Shown: positions 26,868-36,977, counted from the first letter of the stretch. The stretch is DNA of 64,000 nt from Natrinema soli (GCF_028618695.1 NZ_JAQIVI010000132.1:1-64000); one strand, 5' to 3'. The notes: a model not told the origin generated them from the letters alone. Translations and numbers: made by a program.

Positions 26868-27893
26868 TCAAAGCGCGCCCTGATCCTCGAAGAACGACTG
26901 CGCACCCGGGTGCATATCGACATCGGGAATGTCCGCCGCCGGTTCGGCGAGCGCTTCGACGTCTTCCCAGTCTTCAGCGAGAGCGTGGTATTCGGTTACT
27001 TCGTCAAGGTTGTCGACAATCAACTCGAGGAGGTCGTGGACGACGTCTTCGTCCATGTCAGCCTTGACGAACGTGTTGTAGACGGTGAAGGTCCAGTACT
27101 CCTCATCGCGGTCGCCGTAGTTCGGTCCCGGGGCGTCCTCCGCGCTGATGTAGCCGCCCGTCAGCGGGCGCTCGTCGCCTTCGATCGATTCGATGACCTC
27201 GTCCGGCCAAGTGAGCAGCCACGCGTCGTCGTTGATCGAGTACTGCTCCTCGACGTAGCTCGGCGTCAGCGACGCATTGATCCGGATGTCGCTCACCACG
27301 TCGGCCGTCCCCTCGCTGAGCGCGGAGCCCTCCTCGCCGTAGCTGAGCGCGAGCTCGTCATAGTCGCCGAGGCTGATCGCATGTTCGAGCTGCGCTTCCA
27401 TCTGGGTCCGCATCGCCGTCCCCACCGGGTTCGGATTCACTGCCAGTCCGGGGAGGTCAGTCACCGACTCGGCGGTATCTCGGTCGCGGGCAGTGAGACC
27501 GCCCTGGATGTCGTAGTACCAGAACACCGATTGGATCTCGTTCTCGAGCGGGTTCTCCTCGTACTCGCCGACCTCGTTGACGATCTCCCAGGCGTTGAGG
27601 GAGTCAGTGTACGCGATATCGGCGGTGCCGTTGTCCAGTAGCCGCATGCTCTGTAACGCGCCGTCCGACGGTCGCGCGTCGACGTTGAAATCGCCGTGTT
27701 CGTCGGCGACGGCAGCGATCCCCTGTGAGAGCTGATAGGCGGCTGTATCCTCCGTTGAGGTCCGCATCTGGATCGTGTCGCTACCGCCGCCCCCCAGTTC
27801 GTCGAGCGAATCTAGACAGCCCGCCAGTCCGAACGTACTGGCAGCTCCGATCGCTGTCAGTGCCTTCCGGCGGGTTGAATTTCGGTAACCCAT
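26868..27893 (-). CDS. TAXI family TRAP transporter solute-binding lipoprotein
   Basis: 341 residues from the ATG at 27893 (a longer frame adds nine unlikely residues). The signal is Tat-lipoprotein type: STRRKALTAIGAAS followed by the lipobox LAGC. The mature part binds a solute outside the membrane, as in TAXI (TRAP-associated extracytoplasmic immunogenic) proteins, with DTIQMRTSTEDTAAYQLSQG and DIAYTDSLNAWEI. It should deliver to the fused permease encoded at 29029-31065, although an SDR gene lies between them. Confidence 0.88.
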   Translation of the reverse strand: MGYRNSTRRKALTAIGAASTFGLAGCLDSLDELGGGGSDTIQMRTSTEDTAAYQLSQGIAAVADEHGDFNVDARPSDGALQSMRLLDNGTADIAYTDSLNAWEIVNEVGEYEENPLENEIQSVFWYYDIQGGLTARDRDTAESVTDLPGLAVNPNPVGTAMRTQMEAQLEHAISLGDYDELALSYGEEGSALSEGTADVVSDIRINASLTPSYVEEQYSINDDAWLLTWPDEVIESIEGDERPLTGGYISAEDAPGPNYGDRDEEYWTFTVYNTFVKADMDEDVVHDLLELIVDNLDEVTEYHALAEDWEDVEALAEPAADIPDVDMHPGAQSFFEDQGAL

Positions 27894-27960
27894 ACCACAG
27901 TAAAGAGAATTATCATACATAGCTGTATCGGTGAACGGTTCCGTTACGGCGCGATCGCGC

Positions 27961-28016
27961 GCTATGGTGCGGCCCGCGGCCCGCTTGCGCTATGGTGCGG
28001 CCCGCGGCCCGCTTGC
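27961..28016. repeat. Perfect 28-bp tandem duplication
   Basis: The unit gctatggtgcggcccgcggc plus ccgcttgc occurs twice head to tail (27961-27988 and 27989-28016) with no mismatch. It lies in the gap between the SDR stop and the TAXI gene start. It is very GC rich and each copy can form a small ggcccgcggccc-type hairpin. Identity suggests a recent slippage event. Confidence 0.9.
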
Positions 28017-28109
28017 GGAACGATCTCAGATGAGTAATAAATACACTCGAGTGGGCCGGCGATCGCTCAGCGCGGCCGGCACGACGGGCTGACACGACGG
28101 ATCCGTCCG

Positions 28110-28880
28110 TCAGTCCTGTCGTGCTCCCGAATCGATGTTGATGTCCTGTGCGGTGATGTTCCGCGCATGCTCGCTCGCCAGGAACGCCACGAGCGCGCCG
28201 ATATCGCAGGGATCGACGATGCTGTCGAGGGGCAGTCTGTCCGTGATCCGCTGTCGCTTGGCCTCCTCGAACGAGACGCCGCGTTTCTCCGCCTGCTTCT
28301 CGATCATTCGCTCGATACGTTCGCCCTCGACCGCGCCCGGACAGATCGTGTTCACGGTGATGTCGTGTTCTCCCCACTCGTAGGCGAGATCGCGTGCGAA
28401 TCCTATCATCCCCGCTTTCGACGCCGAGTACGGCGACCGGGTCGGATATGGGTCCTTCGCGGCGGTCGATGAGATGTTGACGAGACTCGCCCGGTCGCTT
28501 TCCTTGAGGTACGGCAGCGCGTGCTTGCAGACGAGAAACGCGCCGGTCAGGTTGACGCGCAGCGTGTGCTCCCACTCCTCGAGGGGCAACTCCTCGACGG
28601 TCTTGTGTGGACCACCGATGCCGGCGTTGTTGACCACGCAGTCGATCCCGCCGAACTCCTCCGCCGTTCGCTCGAGCGAGCGGTCGATCGAATCGGCCTC
28701 CGTGACGTCGGTCTCCACGGCGAGCGCTCGGGCGTCGCCGATCTCCGCCGCAGTGTCGTAGATGCTGTCGCTCCGCGCCGCAACGCCGACCGATGCGCCG
28801 CGCTCCGCGAGTTCGATCGCGATTCGGCGACCGATTCCCTGACTGGCGCCGGTGACGTACGCGGTCCATCCGTCTAACAT
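28110..28880 (-). CDS. Short-chain dehydrogenase/reductase
   Basis: 256 residues from the ATG at 28880, just before the first beta strand (an upstream in-frame ATG adds five residues). TGASQGIG at 10-17 binds NAD(P), NNAG follows at about 88, and the catalytic Ser and YSASK (Tyr-x3-Lys) are present. The C-terminus ends in the usual INIDSG. It oxidises or reduces an alcohol/ketone. Position inside the TRAP gene cluster suggests that it acts on the imported compound. Confidence 0.92.
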   Translation of the reverse strand: MLDGWTAYVTGASQGIGRRIAIELAERGASVGVAARSDSIYDTAAEIGDARALAVETDVTEADSIDRSLERTAEEFGGIDCVVNNAGIGGPHKTVEELPLEEWEHTLRVNLTGAFLVCKHALPYLKESDRASLVNISSTAAKDPYPTRSPYSASKAGMIGFARDLAYEWGEHDITVNTICPGAVEGERIERMIEKQAEKRGVSFEEAKRQRITDRLPLDSIVDPCDIGALVAFLASEHARNITAQDINIDSGARQD

Positions 28881-29028
28881 ATGCCATTCGATCACAATGA
28901 TCGCTAAATGTGTTCCGGTCTCTCATCGTCGCGGCGAGGAGAACGAGGACGCTGGTACGTGCGGAACCGAAATCGCCTCGAGGGGAACGCGTATCGAACC
29001 GGACCGCGAGGAGAGGGGGGCAACCGCG

Positions 29029-31065
29029 TCAGCGAGACGTCCTGACAGTCTCGAGGGTTGGGGCGCTCCCGTTCACGACGACGATCAGCCACACGACCAG
29101 CACGGCGCTGAGACTGAGCGTGACCATCGTGTTCGGCAGGAAGCAAATTCCCAGTCCGAGGGCCATGTACGCCCCTCGCGCGGGATAGCCTAGATTCGCC
29201 CGGAAGTCATAGCCGACCAACGAGATGACTACCGAGATGATCCCGACCGATGCGGTCACGAACATGAGGGCGGTCATCATGCCGTCCCAGTAGATCAGCG
29301 ACTCGTTGAACACGAAGATCCACGGGATCAGGAACGCGAACAGTCCGAGTCGTATGGTCTCCTTGCAGACGTCCCAGAAGGTCGCACCCGCGATACCGCA
29401 CGCCACGGCACAGGACAGCGCGACGGGCGGCGTGATCGTCGAGAGCAGCGCGTAGTAGAACACGAACATGTGGGCGGTGATGTCCCCGAGACCGAGACGC
29501 ACGAGGCCAGGGGCAGTCAGCACGGCCACGACGACGTACGCGGCCGGCGTCGGCATCCCGAGGCCGAACAGGACGCTCGCGAGCATCGCGAGTGCGAGCA
29601 CTGCGAGGAACACGCCGCCCGCCAGCGAGATCATCCGAAGCGAGAAACTCAACGCGAAGCCGGTCTGTGTGATGATCCGAATGACGATGCCGAGCGAGGC
29701 GAGCACGGCCGTCAGCGGAGCCATATTCACGACGCCGATCTTGCAGCCTTCGATGGTCCGTCGGCCCCAGATTCGGATCGTCTCCGTCGACGATCCATCG
29801 AGGATGAAGTCGCGAAGCAACGCGGCCGGAACGACGGTGAGGATCGCGTACATCCCTGCGCTCATCGGATCCCACCGGAGGACGACGAGCGTGTAGATCA
29901 ACACGACGAGCGGTAACGTGTACGGGGTGGTGCTGATCAGCGTCTCCACGACGCCGACCTTCTCTTCCTCCGAAACGTCGCGGATATCGTCCCCTCGTAG
30001 CAGCCATCCGTGCCGGTTCGCCGAGAGGTGAACGGTAAACGCCATCCCTATGTAGAACAGTAGCGCCGGAATGATCGCCGCCTGAATGATGTCGACGAAG
30101 GAGACGCCGATGATGTCTGCCATCAGAAACGCGGCCGAGCCCATGACCGGCGGCAGGATCTGGCCGCCGGTACTCGCGATGGACTCGATCGACGCCGCGT
30201 ACTTATCGCTGATCTTGTTGTTCTGCATCAGCGGAATGGTGAACGAGCCGGTCGTCGCGACGTTGGCGGCCGAACTCCCGGTGATCGACCCCATCAGCAT
30301 GCTCGCGATGACTGCGGTCTGCGGAATGCCGGAACTGACGCGACTGCCGACGGATTTCCCGATCTTGATCACGTACTCCATACCCCCGTAGGACTCGACG
30401 ATGCCGGCGAAGAAGATGAAGATCACCACCCACGTCGCACCGACGCCGAGCAGGAACCCGTAGACGCCGTTCAGCGCCACCGAATTGCTGTAGACGATCG
30501 TCTCGAGGGAGAAGCCGCCGTGGTTGAGAATTCCGGGAAAGAGCGGACCCGCGTAGCCGTAGAAAATTGCGAAGACGGTGACGAGACCAAGCAGTTTTCC
30601 GTACGCTTTCCACGTCGCGTGGATGGTGATCAGAATGAGTATCGCGCCAACGAGTAGGTCAGTGTTCGTGTAGAGCAACTGCTCCCGTGCCTCTCTGAGC
30701 CATCGCCAGTAATTGACGTGTACGTACGCTGTCGTAACAGCGATCGTAACAAGCAATCCGGCGGAAACGGCGTTGTTCAAGTGTCCGCGTACGCCCTCCC
30801 GGGAGAAGTCCAGATCGGCAAGGTAAAAGGCCGATAGCAGCAACCCCAAATGGATGTTTGAGTGCTGTGATCGCGGCATCCGGCCACTGTAGGCGTAGTA
30901 CAGGTGCCAGAGGACGGTTACGATGCCCAGCGTATATAGGAGGATGCGAACACCCCGTTCGAGAGAGAGATCGGATCGTGACCGAGGGAGAATTTCGGGA
31001 AGATCATCTATGCTATCCAGAGTGTCTTCATCACCATCTGTCGGCGCCGCTCCTGTTCCAGCCAT
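29029..31065 (-). CDS. TRAP transporter fused permease (DctQM-type)
   Basis: 678 residues, nearly all membrane spans. The N-terminal part (about 35-190) corresponds to the small four-helix subunit, and the rest to the large DctM-like subunit with MLMGSITGSSAANVATTGSFTIPLM and GGQILPPVMGSAAFLMAD, both classical TRAP signatures. It uses an ion gradient with the TAXI binding protein to import, typically, a carboxylate or other polar anion. It is divergently placed from the crotonase gene at 31308. Confidence 0.93.
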   Translation of the reverse strand: MAGTGAAPTDGDEDTLDSIDDLPEILPRSRSDLSLERGVRILLYTLGIVTVLWHLYYAYSGRMPRSQHSNIHLGLLLSAFYLADLDFSREGVRGHLNNAVSAGLLVTIAVTTAYVHVNYWRWLREAREQLLYTNTDLLVGAILILITIHATWKAYGKLLGLVTVFAIFYGYAGPLFPGILNHGGFSLETIVYSNSVALNGVYGFLLGVGATWVVIFIFFAGIVESYGGMEYVIKIGKSVGSRVSSGIPQTAVIASMLMGSITGSSAANVATTGSFTIPLMQNNKISDKYAASIESIASTGGQILPPVMGSAAFLMADIIGVSFVDIIQAAIIPALLFYIGMAFTVHLSANRHGWLLRGDDIRDVSEEEKVGVVETLISTTPYTLPLVVLIYTLVVLRWDPMSAGMYAILTVVPAALLRDFILDGSSTETIRIWGRRTIEGCKIGVVNMAPLTAVLASLGIVIRIITQTGFALSFSLRMISLAGGVFLAVLALAMLASVLFGLGMPTPAAYVVVAVLTAPGLVRLGLGDITAHMFVFYYALLSTITPPVALSCAVACGIAGATFWDVCKETIRLGLFAFLIPWIFVFNESLIYWDGMMTALMFVTASVGIISVVISLVGYDFRANLGYPARGAYMALGLGICFLPNTMVTLSLSAVLVVWLIVVVNGSAPTLETVRTSR

Positions 31066-31307
31066 ACTCTTTCCGATTTGCTACGGCCTAATAATACTTG
31101 TGCGAATCAGTACCGCACGGGATTCAGTCACCTGCACACATACGGATCATGATGGACTCGGGGGAACGTTCCCACGATCAGCGTTCTCGGGGAAAGAACA
31201 GGTCGGTAGCTGCGTGTCACAGTCTCCGAAGCGGGACTGTCGCGTTCCGCTCGGTGCAAAACTGCACGGGCATAATGTATTTCACGTTCTGGGGTCATCT
31301 ACGTGGT

Positions 31308-32105
31308 ATGTCAGACGATGCAGTATCAGCGAACTTTGAAGACGGAGTCGCGACGATCACACTCAATCGACCCGAACGAATGAACGCGCTGTCGGATGGC
31401 ATCAAACGTGGAATCGAGAGCGCACTGGACGCCGTCAACGAGCGAGACGATGTTCGATGCATCGTGTTCGAAGGATCCGGAAACGCGTTTTGCGCCGGTG
31501 GCGACGTCAGCGGGATGGAAGACCGAGACGAGTCCGAACGGGGGCCTCGAGACCGCGTCCGCGACCTCATCGAATCTTGCGAGCAGATCCCGATCCGGAT
31601 CTACAACTGCGACGTTCCAACGGTCGCCAAGATCGACGGCTACTGCCTCGGTGCCGGCGTCGGTTTCGCTCTCGCCTGTGATATCCAGCTGGCGAGCGAC
31701 GAGGCGGCGTTTGGACTCGTGTTCAGAAACGTCGGCCTGTCGATGGACTTCGCGACATCGTTTCTCGTTCCCCGGGAAGTCGGCTGGAACGTCGCGAAGG
31801 AACTGGCCCTCACAGGAAAAATCGTCTCTGCCGAACGGGCCCACGAGCTGGGCCTGATAAATCACGTGTACGGAACGGACGATTTCGAGTCGGACGCGGC
31901 CGAATTGATTGATGAGATCGCGACTGGTCCGACGATCTCGCTCGGATTCTCCGCGCGGAACATTGATCGATCGTACGGCGGGACGATACGAGAAGCGGTC
32001 GAACGCGAAGCAGAAGCGCAGAACGTCGCCTACGGGACCGCTGATCACGACGAAGGCGTCGCCGCATTTCGAGCGGACCGCGAACCAGGCTTCAGCGGTC
32101 GCTGA
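31308..32105 (+). CDS. Enoyl-CoA hydratase/isomerase family protein
   Basis: 265 residues from the ATG at 31308; the frame runs open 210 bp further upstream but that part is not protein-like. Oxyanion segments are GNAFCAGGDVSGM and GYCLGAGVGFALACDI. The two Glu of hydratases are absent; instead the FRNVGLSMDFATSFLVPREVG segment has the Asp typical of PaaG-like delta3-delta2 enoyl-CoA isomerases. An isomerase role is therefore more likely than hydration. Its 3-prime end overlaps a converging relic. Confidence 0.87.
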   Translation: MSDDAVSANFEDGVATITLNRPERMNALSDGIKRGIESALDAVNERDDVRCIVFEGSGNAFCAGGDVSGMEDRDESERGPRDRVRDLIESCEQIPIRIYNCDVPTVAKIDGYCLGAGVGFALACDIQLASDEAAFGLVFRNVGLSMDFATSFLVPREVGWNVAKELALTGKIVSAERAHELGLINHVYGTDDFESDAAELIDEIATGPTISLGFSARNIDRSYGGTIREAVEREAEAQNVAYGTADHDEGVAAFRADREPGFSGR

Positions 32106-32424
32106 ACCATCGCTCAGCCCGCTCGCAGTCGATTCGGCCGATTTTGACCCAAAACTGGATTGATCCCCAACCATTCCACACCGACGAGGAAGCCGCGAAG
32201 GAATCGATGTACTCACTCTCATTCAACACGTTCTCGGTCTCGTATACGTCGGGATTGAGGAGTCGCCCGTCGATAACGACGTGTGTGACGTGGAGTCCAA
32301 CGGGGCCATCCTTGAACCGAGAGGGGCGAAAGAGTCTAAGCCCGTTCGCTTCGAACTGACGAATTGCCTCCTCCCACCAGTCCGGGAGCGCAGAGGCATC
32401 GTCGTCCTCGTACGGATCCTCGGA
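32092..32424 (-). pseudogene. Relic of a small haloarchaeal protein of unknown function
   Basis: Between a TAG at 32425-32427 and the stop at 32092-32094 there is a 110-codon frame without a start codon. It reads naturally: LPDWWEEAIRQFEANGLRLF, then PVGLHVTHVVIDGRLL. The acidic, aromatic-rich style resembles a group of uncharacterised haloarchaeal proteins. The in-frame stop and missing start suggest a truncated gene. It converges with and overlaps the crotonase stop by 14 nt. Confidence 0.4.
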
Positions 32425-32672
32425 CTAGTGACCTGGCGGCCGTAATCGCAGCGACTCGACACCGAGCTCGTCCGGGCCAGAGTCGCGTTCCATACCAACT
32501 GGTTACGGCTGCAGCGCAAAATAACCGACGCCGCGTCCACAAGCCTCGACGATTGCCGAATGCCGTGAACGACGCCACCTCACCGTTCAGAGGTCCTGCC
32601 GCTCGACTAATTATCAAGTCGCGTCTCACCCTTACTACTAAATACGCTATCATAGCATAGACTCGTCAACGA

Positions 32673-32980
32673 ATGGCACAGACTCAAGGCAAATCCGAGT
32701 TGGTTCGCTCTCTGGACGACCTAACGATCGTCGACACGGATTCGCACGTAACCGAGACGCTAGATGACCTCGTTCCGTATGTCGAACACCGGAACCCGGG
32801 CGTCGTTCGGGAACACGCGTTCACGTTCCCCGTCGAGTCGATGTAGCACCTAATCTCGATGATTGACCAGGGCGTCTCCGAACGGTTACCGGAGCTGGAT
32901 TTTGTTCTTCAGAAGTGTGTCGTTGAGTGATTCCCGTGGATGAGGTGGCACTTCGACGACCACTAAATCATGCGGGTTCG
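32673..32980 (+). pseudogene. Decayed Amidohydro_2 family gene
   Basis: ATG at 32673 opens LTIVDTDSHVTETLDDLVPY, which carries the DxDxH motif of the family. The frame stops at 32844-32846. In the same frame the next stretch reads LISMIDQGVSERLPELDFVL and, after two more stops, WMRWHFDDH, which corresponds to the C-terminal half of such enzymes. Several hundred bases between are missing. It is a relative of the intact gene at 4941. Confidence 0.65.
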
Positions 32981-33405
32981 ATATTAAAAGCTTCAAGGTC
33001 CGTTTTCGCTGTCCAGGGGCGCCGGTGATAGCGTATGGGGTCGCGCCAGAATAAAGAAAATATTACTGGTATCAGTCGTTATACCTTGACCTGTGGTGCC
33101 ACACAACGTGAGGTGGTTCCCCAAAGCACCGACAGGACCGATTGATAGATCCCTGGTGACTATCCAGCCAGTCGCACCTGAAGCTCTTGGACACAGCCGA
33201 GGCATCCACCGTTCCTGCAGAAATATCTGCCTTCTCTCCGCTTCTTTCACTTCTCGATGTCGACCGGTGGGTATCGAGCAGCCCGGCTCTCCAATGAGAT
33301 CACCGCCGCTGTGAGGTTCGGAGAGGCCACGGTCGGCGGACTTCAGACCGCCGCTATCGAATCAGATGATGCGGGCATATGAGACGATAGAGGAGCGCCG
33401 TGCCA
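32981..33405. other. Gap with no recognisable gene
   Basis: About 425 bp between the amidohydrolase relic and the phosphotransferase gene. Short frames on both strands (33093-33314 plus, 32993-33250 minus) have no family resemblance or coding-like composition. It is probably degraded sequence. Confidence 0.4.
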
Positions 33406-34479
33406 TCACTCGAGTTCCTCGCCGTTCACGATACGGCGGGCCCAGTCTACGAGGGCCACCGTCCGCTCTTCCATCCGTGGATACGTCTCGTTGTCCGCGT
33501 TCCCCTCGAGGTACCGCCGGTAGAACATCTCGCTGAGCGCACCGATCTTGTAGATTGCCAGTGCGCGATAGAACCGTTCGTTCCGGAACGTGTAGCCGGT
33601 CTGGGACTCGTAGTACTCGACGAGCTCGTCGCGCGATGGATAACCCTCTGCCAGCTGGAACTCCCTGCCCCCCGGAGAGCCGAAGATATCGGTCTCCGTT
33701 TTCGTTTCGGGCCAGAACATGAGGAGCCAGCCGAGATCCGTGAATGGATCGCCGAGCGTCGATAGCTCCCAGTCGAGAACGGCAGCGATCTCCGGTGGCG
33801 TCTCGCGGGCGAACATGACGTTGTCGAGTTTGTAATCCCCGTGAACGAGCGTGTGGGGGTACTCCTCGGGAACGTTCGCCTGGAGCCACGACGTCACCTC
33901 GTCGATGTGGGGCACCGGCCGATCGTCTTCGGTCACCTCGAAGGCCCACTCGTACTGCGATTCCCACCGATCGATCTGCCGTTGGGTGAAGCCGGCGGGC
34001 GATCCGAACTCGCCGAGTCCGGTGGCTTCGTAGTCGACGTTGTGGATCTCGGTGAGCATGTCGATCAGTTGGCGTCCGATCGCCTCGCGGTGTCGTGGTT
34101 CGGCGAACCGCGTCGGCTCTTCGTCCCTGATAACGACGCCGTTCTCGCGTTCCATCAGGTAACACTCGGAACCGATGACGTCCTCGTCTTCGACGGCCAG
34201 CACCGTCGTCGGCACCCGGACGGACGTCTCCTGTAGCGCTTCCATCACCGTGTATTCCCTGAGGACATCGTGTGCCGTGTCGGCGGTCTCTCCCGGCGGC
34301 GGCCGTCGGAGCACGAGGTCGCGATCGCCCCACGTGACGAACAGCGTTTCGTTGGACTGTCCATCGAGGTGGCGCTCTACCTCGAACTCGTCCACCGGAC
34401 CGAGCGCGGACTCGAGGTAAGTCCGCAGCCGGTCCCGATCGACAAGTCGGTCGAAGAACTCGTCGTGGCCGTCGCTCAT
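33406..34479 (-). CDS. ACAD10/11-like phosphotransferase (APH fold)
   Basis: 357 residues of the aminoglycoside-phosphotransferase/choline-kinase fold. Landmarks are the catalytic loop HGDYKLDNVMF and the metal-binding VLDWELSTLGDPFTDLGWLL. In mammals the homologous domain is fused to acyl-CoA dehydrogenase in ACAD10/11 and helps to process 4-hydroxy fatty acids by phosphorylation. In microbes the kinase is a separate gene beside an acyl-CoA dehydrogenase. Here the divergent neighbour at 34640 is a dehydrogenase relic, so the pair is broken. Confidence 0.9.
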   Translation of the reverse strand: MSDGHDEFFDRLVDRDRLRTYLESALGPVDEFEVERHLDGQSNETLFVTWGDRDLVLRRPPPGETADTAHDVLREYTVMEALQETSVRVPTTVLAVEDEDVIGSECYLMERENGVVIRDEEPTRFAEPRHREAIGRQLIDMLTEIHNVDYEATGLGEFGSPAGFTQRQIDRWESQYEWAFEVTEDDRPVPHIDEVTSWLQANVPEEYPHTLVHGDYKLDNVMFARETPPEIAAVLDWELSTLGDPFTDLGWLLMFWPETKTETDIFGSPGGREFQLAEGYPSRDELVEYYESQTGYTFRNERFYRALAIYKIGALSEMFYRRYLEGNADNETYPRMEERTVALVDWARRIVNGEELE

Positions 34480-34639
34480 CGCCTGCCGCCACCTCTTTCG
34501 AGGGTGCCGGGAACTCGGTTACCCATGTCACGACGTGCGATCCGGAGCGTCAAATAACTCACGGATCGCTTATATATCCGATCGTTCGGATCCCTGGCCG
34601 TTCGGAGGATTCACAGTGGTATATGATATCACCAAATTC

Positions 34640-34825
34640 ATGGGGAACCACGACTCCGAGACGGTCACCGAGGTCGGACGGGTCGAATCGTTCATGGACG
34701 AGGCCGTCATCCCGCGAGAGCGGAAAGCGCTTGCCTCGGATGACGTGATTCCGATGTCCGATATCGAGGCGACGTGGGAGCTAGCGAAGGATCGTACTCT
34801 CTTCGCCCCACAGATGCCCGAGTGA
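34640..34825 (+). pseudogene. N-terminal relic of an acyl-CoA dehydrogenase
   Basis: From the ATG at 34640: VESFMDEAVIPRERKALASD, then ATWELAKDRTLFAPQMPE and a stop. This matches the N-terminal helical domain of ACAD10/11-type acyl-CoA dehydrogenases, which continues with a Gly-Gly segment in intact genes. Nothing recognisable follows. Divergent placement from the phosphotransferase gene supports the identification. Confidence 0.5.
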
Positions 34826-35567
34826 GCGGGATTGCCGCCTATCGAGGGCGTTCCCGAACACTTGCGGCTCACGCTTCGCGAGGTGCGCGGGCCCCCTCTC
34901 TGACATCTTGCGCGAGCGGCGGACGTGGGTCACCGGTTCGATGCTGTTCTCCATCGGCGGCGTCAACCGCACGCTATTCGGCCTCTGGGGAATTTCAGAC
35001 GTCGTGCAACCTGCACGACGTCTCCGTGACGGTCGTCTCGACGTTCACATACCGACCTTGGTCAGCGGGACAGCGAACAATGTCTGTTCGCTACAACGGA
35101 ACTCGGCCTAAACGGATTGTTCTTGAAAAATATGATGAAATATACTATACTACGTTATATATTGATGGATTATTAATCGGGGGCGGGTGTGCGGATCGGC
35201 CGGCAACCTGCTTTCCAACAGTATGTTTGTAAAATACAACTGCCTGGACGTGTACGGGTAGCGGTAACGCGGATCCTGAAATTCTGTATTAAGGAACGAT
35301 AGTTTCGAGCGAGAGGTATTCGTGTACCGACCGTATGAGTGGTTCAACGCGAATGACCGATGGGAAACACCGGAACATACCGTTCGGTAATTCGAAATCG
35401 GTGCAGTTCGTCGAATCGAAATCACGCCGGGCGGAGCCGCGATCTGAAGCTCTCCCGGACGTTGTCCGAAAGGGAAGCGTTACGAGCGCCGGGAAACTCT
35501 TGGTGTGTGATGGGGCACGAACCAGCCTCCATAGCCCGGGCCTTCGAGCGTCCGATTCGGTGAGTTT
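34826..35567. other. Degraded tract without intact gene
   Basis: About 740 bp. The first 270 bp are GC rich and may be scrambled acyl-CoA dehydrogenase sequence; 35100-35300 is AT rich; the rest leads into an SDR relic. Frames are short and overlap on both strands with no motif that I can name. Confidence 0.4.
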
Positions 35568-36010
35568 GGTCGTCTGGACCACCTCGTGACCAGCGCCGGC
35601 GGACCCACGCCGATGCGCCCGCTCGAGCCGGACGATGACGAGTGGTACGGGGCGTTCGATCTGCTGACGATGAGCGTCGTTCGGCTCGTCGGCGAAGCGG
35701 CGGACCTCCGTGCCGACGGCGGCGATTTCGTCGTCGCCATCACTTCGATAGCGACCAAGCGATCCGACGGCGGGAACGTGCTCTCGAACTCGGTGCAGAC
35801 GAGCGTCAGCGGCTTCGGGAAAGCGCTGCCGAAGGACCTCGGTCCGGCGGTTCGCGCGAACGCTACCGGGAGTCCACGAGACGCCCCACCTGCAGGAGGT
35901 ATTCGAGGTACCGATCGAGTATGGCGAATACGGCTCCTACGAGGAGAAGGCGGCCAGAGTAGAATCGATTCCAGTCGACCGGATCGGCGATCCCGATCGA
36001 CGGCGGCGAG
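35568..36010 (+). pseudogene. Frameshifted, N-truncated SDR-like gene
   Basis: It begins GRLDHLVTSAGGPTPMRPLE, equivalent to the NNAG region of short-chain dehydrogenases, and continues GGDFVVAITSIATKR (catalytic Ser strand) and NSVQTSVSGFGKALPKDLGP, where the usual YxxxK is VQTSVSG. Near 35868 the frame shifts and continues PGVHETPHLQEVFEVPIEYG in another frame. The Rossmann start is absent. The loss of Tyr-Lys may be ancestral, since some SDR-like proteins of this type carry Val/Thr there. Confidence 0.5.
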
Positions 36011-36036
36011 AGCGATTCGGTCTTTCAGCTATCCGA

Positions 36037-36477
36037 TCACTCCGACGGCAGTCTCGCGACGGTTTCGCCGCTCAAGACGACATCCCCGTCGTCCGTTTTC
36101 GCTTCGAGGTCGGCAGTGACGATTACGTCCGCGTCACCGTCGGCCACGTCAGTGATCTCGCCGGTCACCGTGATCGTATCGCCCGGAAACACCCGTTCCT
36201 GAAACCGGACGGTGAACCGCTCGATCCGGTCGAGTCCGAACCAATCGGTGAGCATATGCGAGGTGAACCCCGCCGTGAGCATTCCCTGTGCGAAGACGCT
36301 CTCGTTGCCGGCGTCGCGAGCGTAGGGCTCGTCGTAGTGGATCGGATTGAAGTCACCGCTCGCACCGGCGTACCGGACGAAGTCCCCCTGTTCCAGATCC
36401 TCGACCACGACTTCCGGGCCCGTGTCGCCGACCGAGACGTCGCCGGCGGTGAGCCGTGGTTCGGAGGCGTCAGTCAT
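36037..36477 (-). CDS. MaoC family (R)-hydratase, hotdog fold
   Basis: 146 residues from the ATG at 36477, where it overlaps the upstream stop (ATGACTGA). The hydratase-2 motif YAGASGDFNPIHYDEPYA contains the catalytic Asp and His, and VFAQGMLTAGFTSHML follows. It hydrates trans-enoyl-CoA. In this gene order it should pair with the upstream MaoC-N subunit, which is frameshifted, so the complex may be non-functional unless a partner is encoded elsewhere. Confidence 0.88.
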   Translation of the reverse strand: MTDASEPRLTAGDVSVGDTGPEVVVEDLEQGDFVRYAGASGDFNPIHYDEPYARDAGNESVFAQGMLTAGFTSHMLTDWFGLDRIERFTVRFQERVFPGDTITVTGEITDVADGDADVIVTADLEAKTDDGDVVLSGETVARLPSE

Positions 36478-36974
36478 CGCCATCACCCGGTTCCGCCGCG
36501 TGCTCGATCCGCGTCAACCGTTCCGCGAGAACGAGCTCGCTGTCGGCGCCCCGGTACTCGGTCTCGAGGACAGCGAAGGTCATCGTCCCGCCCCGGGAGC
36601 CGGTCCGCTGGTAGACGTCCGCGAGCGTCGTTTCACCGGAGAGAACGTCCCGGTGTAGACCGGTCGCTCGTAGACGTACTCCTGTTCGCCGTGGACGACT
36701 CGAGACTGGTCGAACCCGAGGTCGAATCCGTGATCGAGGCCGACGCCGTCGGACGGTTTCGCGGGAAATAGGCCGTCCGGGTGAACGTCAGCGGAGCCGG
36801 AACCGTCTCGTAGCCCTGTTTGCGAGCGGCCTCCTCGTCTCGGAACGCCGGATTGTCGTCCTCGATCGCTCGCGCGAATTCTTCGACCTTTCCGGGTTCG
36901 ACGACGAGGTCCTCGACCGTCGTCACCGTCCACCCGACTTGCTCCTCGAGCGCGTCGAGTAATTTCGACGGCAC
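36470..36974 (-). pseudogene. Frameshifted MaoC-N (FAS1-like) dehydratase subunit
   Basis: Three frames together form one protein. The first is KLLDALEEQVGWTV to PAPLTFTRTAYFP (36974 to about 36770). The second is DGVGLDHGFDLGFDQ to YVYERPVYTG (to about 36655). The third is DVLSGETTLADVYQRTGSRG to the stop at 36470. The order and motifs match the N-terminal MaoC-like dehydratase subunit. Two separate indels argue against a single sequencing error. The stop overlaps the start of the intact MaoC gene, showing the original operon. Confidence 0.7.
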
Positions 36975-36977
36975 GGC

